From UBA6244 sp965140775 (lineage in GTDB: Bacteria; Bacteroidota; Bacteroidia; Bacteroidales; F082): DNA of 64,000 bases. A model generated the notes under the pieces. It saw nothing but the letters and a program-made list of their open reading frames with translations, was not told the origin of the DNA and searched no databases. The stretch is taken from assembly GCA_965140775.1 (NCBI GenBank), contig OZ223471.1:3224001-3288000 (forward strand). The letters are read 5' to 3'. Both the position numbers and the translations under genes were made by a program. Positions 8,829-16,636 of this stretch are shown here, one piece after another (position 1 is the stretch's first letter; each line of letters starts with the position of its first letter).

Positions 8829-10313
8829 ATGTTCAAAAGTAATAAGTTGTTTTTTATCTTGAGCGGGTTGGCCATGCTGGCCATCGTTTCAACTTCTTGT
8901 AAGTCAAACGACCGCTCACACACAACAGGTTGGGAATACAATCAACCAAAAAATGGAGGCTTCGAGGTGGCAGAATCTGCTGAACAGATTACCGGACCCG
9001 GGCTGGTGCTCATCGAAGGTGGTACCTTTACCATGGGAGCAACTACTGAAACACCTTTCTACGAATGGGACAACACCCCGAGAAAAGTTACCGTAAGCAG
9101 TTTCTATATCGACCAAACCGAGGTGAGCAACATCGACTACCTCGAATATATATTCTGGTTGAATCGTGTTTATGGCGAAAGCTTTCCGTTGGTGGTACAA
9201 CAAGCCTTACCCGACACCCTGGTATGGCGCGATCGTCTGGCATACAACGAGCCCCTGGTTCGTACCTACTTCAGGCATCCTGCTTATAAAAACTATCCCG
9301 TGGTGGGTGTAAGTTGGGTGCAAGCCAACGACTATGCCTCCTGGAGAAGCGACCGCGTAAACGAAAGCATCCTGATTTCTGAAGGCATTCTGGACTTCGA
9401 TCCCGCCCAAAAAGATGAGGAAAACTTCAATACCGATGCTTATCTGGCCGGTCAATATGAAGGGCTGATCAAAGAAGGTAAAGAAGACCTCGACCCCAAT
9501 GGAACAGGTATCCGCAATGTACGTTTTGAGGATGGACTTTTGCTGCCCAATTATCGTTTGCCCACCGAAGCCGAATGGGAATATGCAGCCCTTGGATTGA
9601 TTGGTAATACCCTGTACAACAGAGTTGTTGAACGAAGAGAATACCCATGGAACGGAAGTGGTGTTCGTACGGACGAAACCAAGTACTACGGAAGCTTTGT
9701 GGCCAACTTTAAAATCGGAAGCGGTGACTACATGGGTGTAGCCGGAAACCTGAACGACGGTGCCAGTATCCCCAATCAGGTAGGTTCGTATTGGCCCAAC
9801 GACTATGGCCTTTACAACATGGCCGGCAACGTTAGCGAATGGGTGCTCGACGTGTATCGCCCCATGACTCCTGAATTTGTTTCCGACTTCAACCCTTATC
9901 GTGGTAACGTATTTAAAAATGTGAAAAAAGATATTGACGGCAGTATTGCTCCCAAAGATTCGTTGGGTAGAATTACCTATGAGGACATTACCGCCGAAGA
10001 AGCTGCACAACGTAAAAACTACCGGACTGCCAACAACGTAAACTACCGCGACGGCGACTACCAATCGACCATTCGTGCCGACTGGTTGGATGGACAAGAA
10101 GAAGTAGTGGACTCAAAAGCGATGTACGACTATGGTCAAACAACCCTTATCAGCGACAAATCACGGGTTGTTAAAGGTGGATCGTGGAACGACGGAGTAT
10201 ATTACCTCAGCCCCGGAACACGCCGTTTTCTGAATGAAGATGAGTCGTCGTCGACCATTGGCTTCCGATGTGCGATGATTCGCGTGGGAAGTGCCATGCC
10301 CGGAGTGAAATAA
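8829..10313 (+). CDS. gldJ: Gliding/T9SS lipoprotein GldJ (SUMF1-like fold)
   Basis: The 494-residue product has a lipoprotein signal with the lipid-modified cysteine at residue 24 (IVSTSCKS). The mature part is a formylglycine-generating-enzyme-like (SUMF1) domain: GGTFTMG, YRLPTEAEWEYAA, GLYNMAGNVSEWV, VVKGGSW and TIGFRCA are visible. Both GldK/PorK and GldJ belong to this group and are structural T9SS lipoproteins, not sulfatase activators. GldJ is favoured because porU lies nearby and murF follows directly, and because gldL, gldM and gldN do not follow as they would after gldK. GldJ stabilises other Gld proteins and is needed for secretion and, where present, gliding. If the context argument fails, GldK/PorK is the alternative. 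Confidence 0.78.
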   Translation: MFKSNKLFFILSGLAMLAIVSTSCKSNDRSHTTGWEYNQPKNGGFEVAESAEQITGPGLVLIEGGTFTMGATTETPFYEWDNTPRKVTVSSFYIDQTEVSNIDYLEYIFWLNRVYGESFPLVVQQALPDTLVWRDRLAYNEPLVRTYFRHPAYKNYPVVGVSWVQANDYASWRSDRVNESILISEGILDFDPAQKDEENFNTDAYLAGQYEGLIKEGKEDLDPNGTGIRNVRFEDGLLLPNYRLPTEAEWEYAALGLIGNTLYNRVVERREYPWNGSGVRTDETKYYGSFVANFKIGSGDYMGVAGNLNDGASIPNQVGSYWPNDYGLYNMAGNVSEWVLDVYRPMTPEFVSDFNPYRGNVFKNVKKDIDGSIAPKDSLGRITYEDITAEEAAQRKNYRTANNVNYRDGDYQSTIRADWLDGQEEVVDSKAMYDYGQTTLISDKSRVVKGGSWNDGVYYLSPGTRRFLNEDESSSTIGFRCAMIRVGSAMPGVK

Positions 10314-10332
10314 AATATTTGTAGTATATTTA

Positions 10333-10360
10333 CCCCACCCCAAAAAGGTGGGGTTTTTTT
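10333..10360 (+). terminator. Rho-independent terminator or attenuator abutting murF
   Basis: The arms CCCCACC (10333-10339) and GGTGGGG (10347-10353) pair around a short loop and are followed by seven T (10354-10360). The T tract touches the murF ATG at 10361. It would end the PorP-gldJ transcript, but it also lies in the leader of any murF transcript started upstream. Confidence 0.8.
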
Positions 10361-11662
10361 ATGACGATGAAAAAAATCCAGGAATTATATCAGCTATTTC
10401 TGGCTTCGCCCAAAATCAGCACCGATACCCGAAGTGATGTGAAGGGCAGCCTGTTTTTTGCACTCTCCGGAGAACGTTTTAATGGTAACAAATTTGCCCG
10501 GGAAGCCTTGTCCAAAGGCGCCTCCTTTGCCATCATCGACGATGAAGCTTATGATGAGAACAATGGTAAGTATTTCGTGGTGGACAGTGCTTTAAGCACG
10601 CTCCAAAATCTGGCCTTGTTCCACCGAGAGTCGAGCAAAGCCATCGTGTTGGGCATTACGGGCTCCAATGGTAAAACCACCACCAAGGAACTTATCGCCA
10701 AGGTTTTGGAAACCGAAAAAGACATCATCGCCACACAAGGGAATCTGAACAACCACATTGGGGTTCCTCTCACACTCTTAAGAATTACTCCCAAAACACA
10801 AATTGCCATTGTGGAGATGGGAGCCAACCATCAGGGAGAAATCGCACAACTGTGCCAGTTGGCGCGCCCCAACATGGGACTTATCACCAATATCGGCAAA
10901 GCACATCTGGAAGGAATGGGTGGCCTGGAAGGCGTGATAAAAACTAAAAACGAACTTTACCAATTCATCAGAACCAACAACGGTACGGCCATTGTAAACG
11001 CAGACGACCCACTATTAATGGAACTAAGCGAAGGACTGCACCGCATCACCTACGGTTCGTCGGGGGCGGATATTGTAGGCCAGTTGCTTGCAGATAAACC
11101 CGGTCTTAAAATATCGGCTACCACGGCAGAGGAAAATTCCATTACCATCTCCTCCCAGCTCTATGGTCGTTACAATTTCCCCAATATATTGGCAGCCATC
11201 ACCCTGGGCAGATACTTTAAATTGAAAAACAAACACATCGTCCGCGCCATCGAAGGGTACGTGCCCGAGAACAGCCGTTCGCAGCAAATGAAAACCCAAC
11301 ACAACAAAATAATCATGGATGCATACAATGCCAATCCGGTAAGTATGTCGTTGGCAATCAATAATTTTGCTGAATATAAACCAAGCAATCCGTGGCTTAT
11401 CTTAGGCGATATGTTTGAGTTGGGGGACGCCTCCGCCGAGGAACACCGCAGAATCACAGAATTGGTGGATCGACTAAAAATATCTCATGTAATTTATGTG
11501 GGACAGATGTTTTCGCAGGTTGCACAAACGGGTGATCACCAACACTTCCTGACAACAGACGAAGCGTACGAATACCTCACCACACACCCCATTCGCCAGG
11601 CTCACATTTTGGTAAAAGGATCACGTGGAATGAGGTTGGAAAAATTAATTCCGGCACTTTGA
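10361..11662 (+). CDS. murF: UDP-MurNAc-tripeptide--D-Ala-D-Ala ligase MurF
   Basis: This cytoplasmic Mur ligase adds D-Ala-D-Ala to UDP-MurNAc-tripeptide, the last soluble step of peptidoglycan precursor synthesis. The 433-residue length is typical. The ATP-binding loop GITGSNGKTTTKE is near residues 97-109, followed by the central-domain motifs NLNNHIGVPLTLL and EMGANHQGEI. The C-terminal domain contains MDAYNANP and ILGDMFELG. ATG 10361 lies directly behind a terminator-like hairpin; a second in-frame ATG is at 10367. The stop overlaps the start of anmK in a TTGA junction, so the two cell-wall genes are probably translationally coupled. Confidence 0.95.
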   Translation: MTMKKIQELYQLFLASPKISTDTRSDVKGSLFFALSGERFNGNKFAREALSKGASFAIIDDEAYDENNGKYFVVDSALSTLQNLALFHRESSKAIVLGITGSNGKTTTKELIAKVLETEKDIIATQGNLNNHIGVPLTLLRITPKTQIAIVEMGANHQGEIAQLCQLARPNMGLITNIGKAHLEGMGGLEGVIKTKNELYQFIRTNNGTAIVNADDPLLMELSEGLHRITYGSSGADIVGQLLADKPGLKISATTAEENSITISSQLYGRYNFPNILAAITLGRYFKLKNKHIVRAIEGYVPENSRSQQMKTQHNKIIMDAYNANPVSMSLAINNFAEYKPSNPWLILGDMFELGDASAEEHRRITELVDRLKISHVIYVGQMFSQVAQTGDHQHFLTTDEAYEYLTTHPIRQAHILVKGSRGMRLEKLIPAL

Positions 11663-12723
11663 GATCGGACACCATCACGGCACTGGGACTGATGTCGGGG
11701 AGTTCGCTCGATGGTCTGGATATGGCTTGTTGCCGGTTCACTTTTGCTGATAATAACTGGCAATACCAAATCCTTCAAACTGAAACCATCTCCTTTTCTG
11801 AATACTGGCAAAATAAACTTAGCCAGGCACCCACCCTTCCTTCAGGCGAGTTGAAACAATTGCACACAAGCTTTGGTCGGTATCTGGGAGAAGTTGCCCA
11901 TAATTTTATTCTAAAGCATGAACTTGAACCTGACCTGGTAGCTTCGCACGGCCACACGATTTTTCACGCACCTGAACGTGGATTTAGTTTTCAGTTGGGT
12001 CGCGGTGATATGATTGCCAAAGCCACGCAAATTACGACTGTAAGCGATTTCCGAAATGAAGACATTCGCCATGGCGGGCAGGGGGCACCACTGGTTCCCA
12101 TTGGTGATGAACTGCTTTTTGGTGATTTTGCCGCCTGTGTCAACATCGGGGGCATTGCCAATATTTCGTTTAAAAAAAACAACCAAAGGGTTGGCTACGA
12201 CCTCTGCGCTGCCAACCAAATGCTGAATGCCCTGAGCAACCGGTTGGGCATGCCCTACGACATGGACGGTAAAGTGGCCTCATCAGGATGTTCGGATACA
12301 TCGCTGCTTGCCTTGCTGGATGATGACGCTTATTTCACACGAGCTTATCCCAAATCGTTGAGTAACACATATGTTCAGACCCGTTTTGTAAAAACTGTGT
12401 TGGAGCATGAGGGCAGCATTGCCGATAAGATGGCCACCGCCGTTGAACATATAAGCCAACATATGGCCCGAGCCCTCAATGAACTGCCGACAGGAAAAAT
12501 TCTGATAACGGGCGGGGGCGCACACAACCGGTTTTTAATCCACTCAATCAGTAAGCAGACAAGGCATCAGCTTGTGGTGCCCGAGGCAGTTTTGGTCGAC
12601 AACAAGGAAGCGCTCATTTTTGCATTCATGGGGGCATTACGCCTGAGGAACCAAGTTAATTGTCTGGCATCGGTAACAGGTGCATCACAGGACTCCATTG
12701 GGGGAGTTATCCACCAACCATAA
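11659..12723 (+). CDS. anmK: Anhydro-N-acetylmuramic acid kinase AnmK
   Basis: The 354-residue protein has the AnmK opening GLMSGSSLDGLDMACC (phosphate-binding loop), SHGHTIFHAP, the long motif around DFRNEDIRHGGQGAPLVP, and NIGGIANISF. It phosphorylates and opens 1,6-anhydro-MurNAc to give MurNAc-6-phosphate in cell-wall recycling. The start is TTG within the TTGA overlap with murF; no in-frame ATG comes before the conserved GLMSG motif, so TTG is the most reasonable choice. Its pairing with murF links precursor synthesis and recycling. The gene ends at a strong bidirectional terminator. Confidence 0.93.
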   Translation: MRSDTITALGLMSGSSLDGLDMACCRFTFADNNWQYQILQTETISFSEYWQNKLSQAPTLPSGELKQLHTSFGRYLGEVAHNFILKHELEPDLVASHGHTIFHAPERGFSFQLGRGDMIAKATQITTVSDFRNEDIRHGGQGAPLVPIGDELLFGDFAACVNIGGIANISFKKNNQRVGYDLCAANQMLNALSNRLGMPYDMDGKVASSGCSDTSLLALLDDDAYFTRAYPKSLSNTYVQTRFVKTVLEHEGSIADKMATAVEHISQHMARALNELPTGKILITGGGAHNRFLIHSISKQTRHQLVVPEAVLVDNKEALIFAFMGALRLRNQVNCLASVTGASQDSIGGVIHQP

Positions 12724-12755
12724 AAAAAATCCGCCCCTGGGAGCGGATTTTTTTT
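12722..12755. terminator. Bidirectional terminator between anmK and nhaD
   Basis: An A tract and ATCCGC pair with GCGGAT and a T tract around a loop of about eight bases. The A and T runs on both flanks allow it to end both the anmK transcript (plus) and the nhaD transcript (minus). It overlaps the anmK stop codon. Confidence 0.85.
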
Positions 12756-12774
12756 ATATCAAGTGATTTGCTTC

Positions 12775-14181
12775 CTACAAGTGACCTGTCAAAAGCATTT
12801 GTATATAGTAGGTGCCGATACCTGCAAAATATCCAAGCATGGCGAGCAAACTAATCTTTTTCATGTACCAAATAAAGTCGATTTTTTCCAAAGCCATGGC
12901 AGCAACACCTGCAGCAGAGCCAATGATTAAAATGCTACCCCCGGTTCCGGCTGTAAAGGCCAACAGTTCCCAGAAAATACCATCGGCGGCAAAATGTCCG
13001 ACTTCAGCAACGGGATACATACCCATGGCACCGGCTACCAAAGGAACATTGTCCACAATGGAGCTGAGCAAACCAATGGCGGTATCAATTACATAAATAT
13101 TTTTGTTGGTTACATCGTCAAGCCATTGCGAGAGCAAACCCAACTGTCCGGCAGTTTGCAAGGAGGCTACGGCAGATAATATTCCGAGGAAAAACAATAC
13201 GGTGGGTATATCAACTTTTTTCATCACACCAATAACGGTGAGTTTTCTCTTGTCCTCAAGTGGTTTGGTACGATGCATCAGATCGGTCATCACCCACAAA
13301 ACACCCAATCCCAGCAGCATGCCCATGTATGGAGGAAGATGGGTCAACGTTTTGAATACAGGTACAAACAACAAAGCACCCACACCGGTAAACAATAACA
13401 ATTTACGTTCAAATGCAGTAGTATATTCGCGCTCTTCATTGGCTGACAACTTAGGACGCTTTACATCGCCTTTCATGGTAAACGACAGCAAAATCACAGG
13501 GATAAGCATGGTGACCAAACTGGGTAAGAAAACCATAACAATGATGTTCATGGCAGTAACCTGTCCGCCAATCCACAACATGATGGTAGTAACATCGCCG
13601 ATGGGCGACCAGGCACCTCCCGCGTTGGCGGCGAGCACAACCATGGCAGCAAAAAACCATCGGGTTTGTTTGTCGTCAATGAGCTTTTTGAGCAGGGTTA
13701 CCATAACGATGGTGGTGGTGAGGTTATCCAAAGCTGCTGACATAAAGAAGGTTAAGAAACTAACCACCCACAACAACTTCACCTTATTGGTTGTTTTAAT
13801 TTTGTCTGTTACCAGTTTAAAGCCTTGATGATGGTCGATAATTTCGACAATCGTCATGGCACCAAGCAGGAAGAACAAGATTTCGGAAATGTCTCCCAAA
13901 TGCTCGATAATCTGGTTATGCACGATAAACTCCAGGTAGGTTTCATGATTCACCTCAAAAGTTTGTCCGGCTGCAGCCGCGAGCACTTGTTGTTCATGTA
14001 AAAAACTATTCCAGGCAGCACTTGCACCTGACATTAGAATTTCCTGAGCACCAAGAATAAAGGCAACCCATGTTAACGATCCGATAAGCAATGCCGAAGC
14101 AGCTTTGTCGATTTTCAGCGGATGTTCGAGGGCTATAGCCAGATACCCAAGAACAAAAATAACAACCATTAAAATAAACAT
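12775..14181 (-). CDS. nhaD: NhaD-type Na+/H+ antiporter
   Basis: The 468-residue polytopic membrane protein belongs to the NhaD/ArsB ion transporter superfamily. Visible motifs include EILFFLLGAMTIVEIIDHH, AALDNLTTTIVMVTLL, AGGAWSPIGDVTTIMLW, SSIVDNVPLVAGAMG and GSILIIGSAAGVAAM. NhaD proteins expel Na+ (or Li+) in exchange for H+, which fits a marine or saline, or sodium-energised, lifestyle. A frame open to TTG 14238 exists, but a good promoter (14211-14238) overlaps that stretch, so the ATG at 14181 (MFILMVVIF, directly entering membrane helix 1) is chosen. It is convergent with anmK and monocistronic. Confidence 0.9.
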   Translation of the reverse strand: MFILMVVIFVLGYLAIALEHPLKIDKAASALLIGSLTWVAFILGAQEILMSGASAAWNSFLHEQQVLAAAAGQTFEVNHETYLEFIVHNQIIEHLGDISEILFFLLGAMTIVEIIDHHQGFKLVTDKIKTTNKVKLLWVVSFLTFFMSAALDNLTTTIVMVTLLKKLIDDKQTRWFFAAMVVLAANAGGAWSPIGDVTTIMLWIGGQVTAMNIIVMVFLPSLVTMLIPVILLSFTMKGDVKRPKLSANEEREYTTAFERKLLLFTGVGALLFVPVFKTLTHLPPYMGMLLGLGVLWVMTDLMHRTKPLEDKRKLTVIGVMKKVDIPTVLFFLGILSAVASLQTAGQLGLLSQWLDDVTNKNIYVIDTAIGLLSSIVDNVPLVAGAMGMYPVAEVGHFAADGIFWELLAFTAGTGGSILIIGSAAGVAAMALEKIDFIWYMKKISLLAMLGYFAGIGTYYIQMLLTGHL

Positions 14182-14210
14182 ATTCAGATATTTTTTGAAA
14201 TTTATGGGGG

Positions 14211-14238
14211 CAAATGTAGCCAAAGAACCCATTGACAA
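14211..14238 (-). promoter_or_regulatory. Promoter of nhaD
   Basis: On the minus strand TTG (14236-14238), 17 bases, then TACATTTG (14211-14218) fits the Bacteroidota consensus TTTG-N17-23-TAnnTTTG. The leader to the ATG at 14181 is about 25 bases. This placement decides the nhaD start. Confidence 0.6.
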
Positions 14239-14361
14239 CTATTGATAAATATGCAAATAGTTGTATATAACTAAATTTATAGTCTGTCTAAATAGCAGCA
14301 CAGGAATCCAAGTACGGCAACACCAGTTATGCTACTGATAATCAATCAAAAAGAAATTATA

Positions 14362-14679
14362 CTATCGGTTTTTTGCCTCTGAAATAATAGCTTCCAGCTT
14401 TTCGTAGGAAAACTTGTAATTCTTCCTCAACTGGTAAAGTGGAAGCTGGCCACCTGCACGTGTAGGCATCCCAAGCATGGTACGAAGATAAGGTTCGCCA
14501 ATTCGGTTGGCTTTGGCCAGTTCGGAGATGGTCATGTTGGTATCAATTTTAACAACAAATTCCACATTTTCCGATTTTTTCGCTTCTTTTTTTGGGGTGC
14601 TTTCGCAAGCCGCAAAAGCCAAAAGCACGGCTGCAACAACGATAAAGGTAGTATATTTAATTGGCATAATATAGAGCAT
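14362..14679 (-). CDS. Small lipoprotein of unknown function
   Basis: The product has 105 residues (101 if the second ATG at 14667, MPIKYTTF, is used). It has a clear lipoprotein signal with lipobox AFAACES and cysteine at residue 25. The mature part is charged and contains a segment resembling a helix-turn-helix (MTISELAKANRIGEPYLRTM) followed by GMPTRAGGQLPLYQL. I do not recognise a family. It lies on the same strand as the upstream aldehyde dehydrogenase and downstream of a perfect hairpin that ends three bases before its first ATG. The signal peptide makes it a credible gene. Confidence 0.7.
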   Translation of the reverse strand: MLYIMPIKYTTFIVVAAVLLAFAACESTPKKEAKKSENVEFVVKIDTNMTISELAKANRIGEPYLRTMLGMPTRAGGQLPLYQLRKNYKFSYEKLEAIISEAKNR

Positions 14680-14682
14680 AAT

Positions 14683-14708
14683 GGTTCGGTTTCGCAGGAA
14701 ACCGAACC
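14683..14708 (-). terminator. Perfect 10-bp hairpin between the dehydrogenase and small lipoprotein genes
   Basis: GGTTCGGTTT (14683-14692) and AAACCGAACC (14699-14708) form a perfect stem around a 6-base loop. On the minus strand it is not followed by a T run, so it may be a 3'-end stabiliser, a weak terminator or a translational control element for the lipoprotein whose ATG begins at 14679. Confidence 0.6.
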
Positions 14709-14718
14709 TGATTAATGA

Positions 14719-16275
14719 TTAAATGACAAATCTAATTCCCTGTGCCAAAGGCAGATCAGTACCATAATTAATGGTATTGGTTTGCCGACGCATGTACACC
14801 TTCCAGGCATCTGAACCCGATTCGCGTCCGCCACCGGTATCTTTTTCACCACCAAAAGCACCGCCAATTTCAGCACCCGAAGTACCTAAATTGACATTGG
14901 CAATGCCGCAATCGGAACCTGCATAGGATACAAACGTTTCCGCTTCGCGCATGTCGAGGGTAAAGACCGCCGACGACAATCCTTGCGGAACATCGTTCTG
15001 AATGGCAATGGCATCGTGGATGGTTCCACTGTATTTGATGAAGTACACAATGGGCGCAAAGGTTTCCTCCTGCACAATCTGATAATGATTTTCAGCTTCT
15101 GCAATGCAAGGAACCACGTAATTTCCCGATTCAAAACCGGGACCTTCGCATACCTCACCGCCAAAAACTATTCTGCCACCTTGCTCTACCACCTTGGTTA
15201 CGGCATCGCGGAACAAATCTACAGAGTTTTTGTCGATCAATGGCCCAACCAGGAAATTTTCATCCATGGGATTACCAATTTTAGGAACAATGTTTTTATA
15301 AGCCGACACAAATTTGTGAAGCACTTCGTCGTAAATATCCTCATGAACAATTACCCTGCGCGTACTGGTACACCGCTGCCCGGCAGTGCCAACGGTACCA
15401 AAAACGGTTGACATCACAGCCATCTGGATATCCGCCTTTGGGGTAATGATAACAGCATTGTTGCCACCCAATTCGAGGATGGTTTTGCCCAAACGTTTCC
15501 CTACGATGGCTCCTACCCTTTTACCAACGGCAGTTGATCCGGTTACTGAGAGCAACTGAATACGTTTGTCAGCCAAAAAATTATCGCCCATCACAGAAGA
15601 TTTGGCTACCACTAAATTGAATACGCCTTCAGGAACATCGTTTTTGATCAACACTTCCTGAATGATATGCTGCGTTGCCAGGGCTGTGATGGGGGTTTTG
15701 GAAGAAGGTTTCCAAATCACGACATCACCGGCAATGGCTGCCAAAGCTGTATTCCACGCCCACACGGCTACCGGAAAATTATAGGAGGTAACTATCCCTA
15801 CAATACCCAAGGGCAGGTATTGCTCCGAAAGGCGATGGTTTACACGTTCCGATTGCAGGTTGGTTCCATTTACCTGACGCGATAAACCCACGGCAAAGTC
15901 GCATATATCAATCATTTCCTGAACCTCACCCAATCCTTCCTGATAGATTTTACCCATTTCAAGGGTTACCAAAGCACCCAAATCGTCTTTGTATTCGCGC
16001 AGGGCACATCCAATTTGGCGCACAATCTCTCCACGCACCGGTGCAGGCACCTTTCTCCACACCAAAAAAGCCTCCTGTGCCTTTTTCACCACCATTTCGT
16101 AATCATCCAAGGTTGCATTTTTAACCTTTGCGATTTCTTTTCCGTCGATGGGTGAAAAAGACGAGGTGATATCACCACGTGTGTCAATCCACTTAGCTCC
16201 GGTGGACACACCGAAGTTTTCACTTTTAATGCCAAGTTTTTCGAGTATCAACCCGATTTCATGTACGTTGTTCAT
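14719..16275 (-). CDS. ALDH7-family (antiquitin-type) aldehyde dehydrogenase
   Basis: The 518-residue NAD(P)-dependent aldehyde dehydrogenase has PLGIVGIVTSYNFPVAVWAW, the Rossmann motif SVTGSTAVGKRV, ELGGNNAVI with the catalytic Glu, and GTAGQRCTSTRR with the catalytic Cys. GGNNAVI and the overall sequence point to the ALDH7/antiquitin group, whose members oxidise alpha-aminoadipate semialdehyde (piperideine-6-carboxylate) in lysine and pipecolate breakdown. No other lysine-catabolic gene is adjacent, so the substrate is inferred from family alone. It is followed by a perfect hairpin and a small lipoprotein gene. Confidence 0.88.
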   Translation of the reverse strand: MNNVHEIGLILEKLGIKSENFGVSTGAKWIDTRGDITSSFSPIDGKEIAKVKNATLDDYEMVVKKAQEAFLVWRKVPAPVRGEIVRQIGCALREYKDDLGALVTLEMGKIYQEGLGEVQEMIDICDFAVGLSRQVNGTNLQSERVNHRLSEQYLPLGIVGIVTSYNFPVAVWAWNTALAAIAGDVVIWKPSSKTPITALATQHIIQEVLIKNDVPEGVFNLVVAKSSVMGDNFLADKRIQLLSVTGSTAVGKRVGAIVGKRLGKTILELGGNNAVIITPKADIQMAVMSTVFGTVGTAGQRCTSTRRVIVHEDIYDEVLHKFVSAYKNIVPKIGNPMDENFLVGPLIDKNSVDLFRDAVTKVVEQGGRIVFGGEVCEGPGFESGNYVVPCIAEAENHYQIVQEETFAPIVYFIKYSGTIHDAIAIQNDVPQGLSSAVFTLDMREAETFVSYAGSDCGIANVNLGTSGAEIGGAFGGEKDTGGGRESGSDAWKVYMRRQTNTINYGTDLPLAQGIRFVI

Positions 16276-16636
16276 GCATTTTGTTTTTAAAATTCTTAGT
16301 ACCTATACGGAAACATTTAATTCATCACGACCGTATCAAAAAAAACCATCCTATTCAGCAGCTTATTTAACTATCAGATGCAGGTTGATGGCTTTTATGA
16401 AATACTTTATGTTTTTACCAACAATCCCAACAGGAATAACATCATGATGTTTAGACTGCTTCCATATAGCGGTTGCAAAAGTATAAAATCGAGGGCACAA
16501 AAAGTCTAAAAATAAGTTATTTCGCTCGCCGCAAACGAAATTCTACGAGGAGAAATGCCACAAAAAACGACTACCGATCGGCAAATCAATTACATATCGA
16601 AAAACGACCCTCGAAAAAAATTTTTACCCCTGGTGG
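16276..16636. other. Intergenic region of about 360 bases, no gene seen
   Basis: AT-rich spacer between the dehydrogenase start and the stop of the large cargo protein, both on the minus strand. Frames open on the plus strand here show no family motif or signal peptide and look random. It must contain the dehydrogenase promoter, but no convincing TAnnTTTG element was found near 16275, and there is no hairpin with a T run after the cargo gene. Confidence 0.5.

Noticed and set aside
9207..10097. Long open frame of 296 residues on the minus strand inside gldJ
   Set aside because: It is antisense to a gene with clear SUMF1 motifs. Long antisense frames are common here because of codon bias, and it has no recognisable domain.
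14182..14238. Longer N-terminus for NhaD from TTG or ATG upstream
   Set aside because: The stretch overlaps a good TTG-N17-TACATTTG promoter, so it is probably untranslated.
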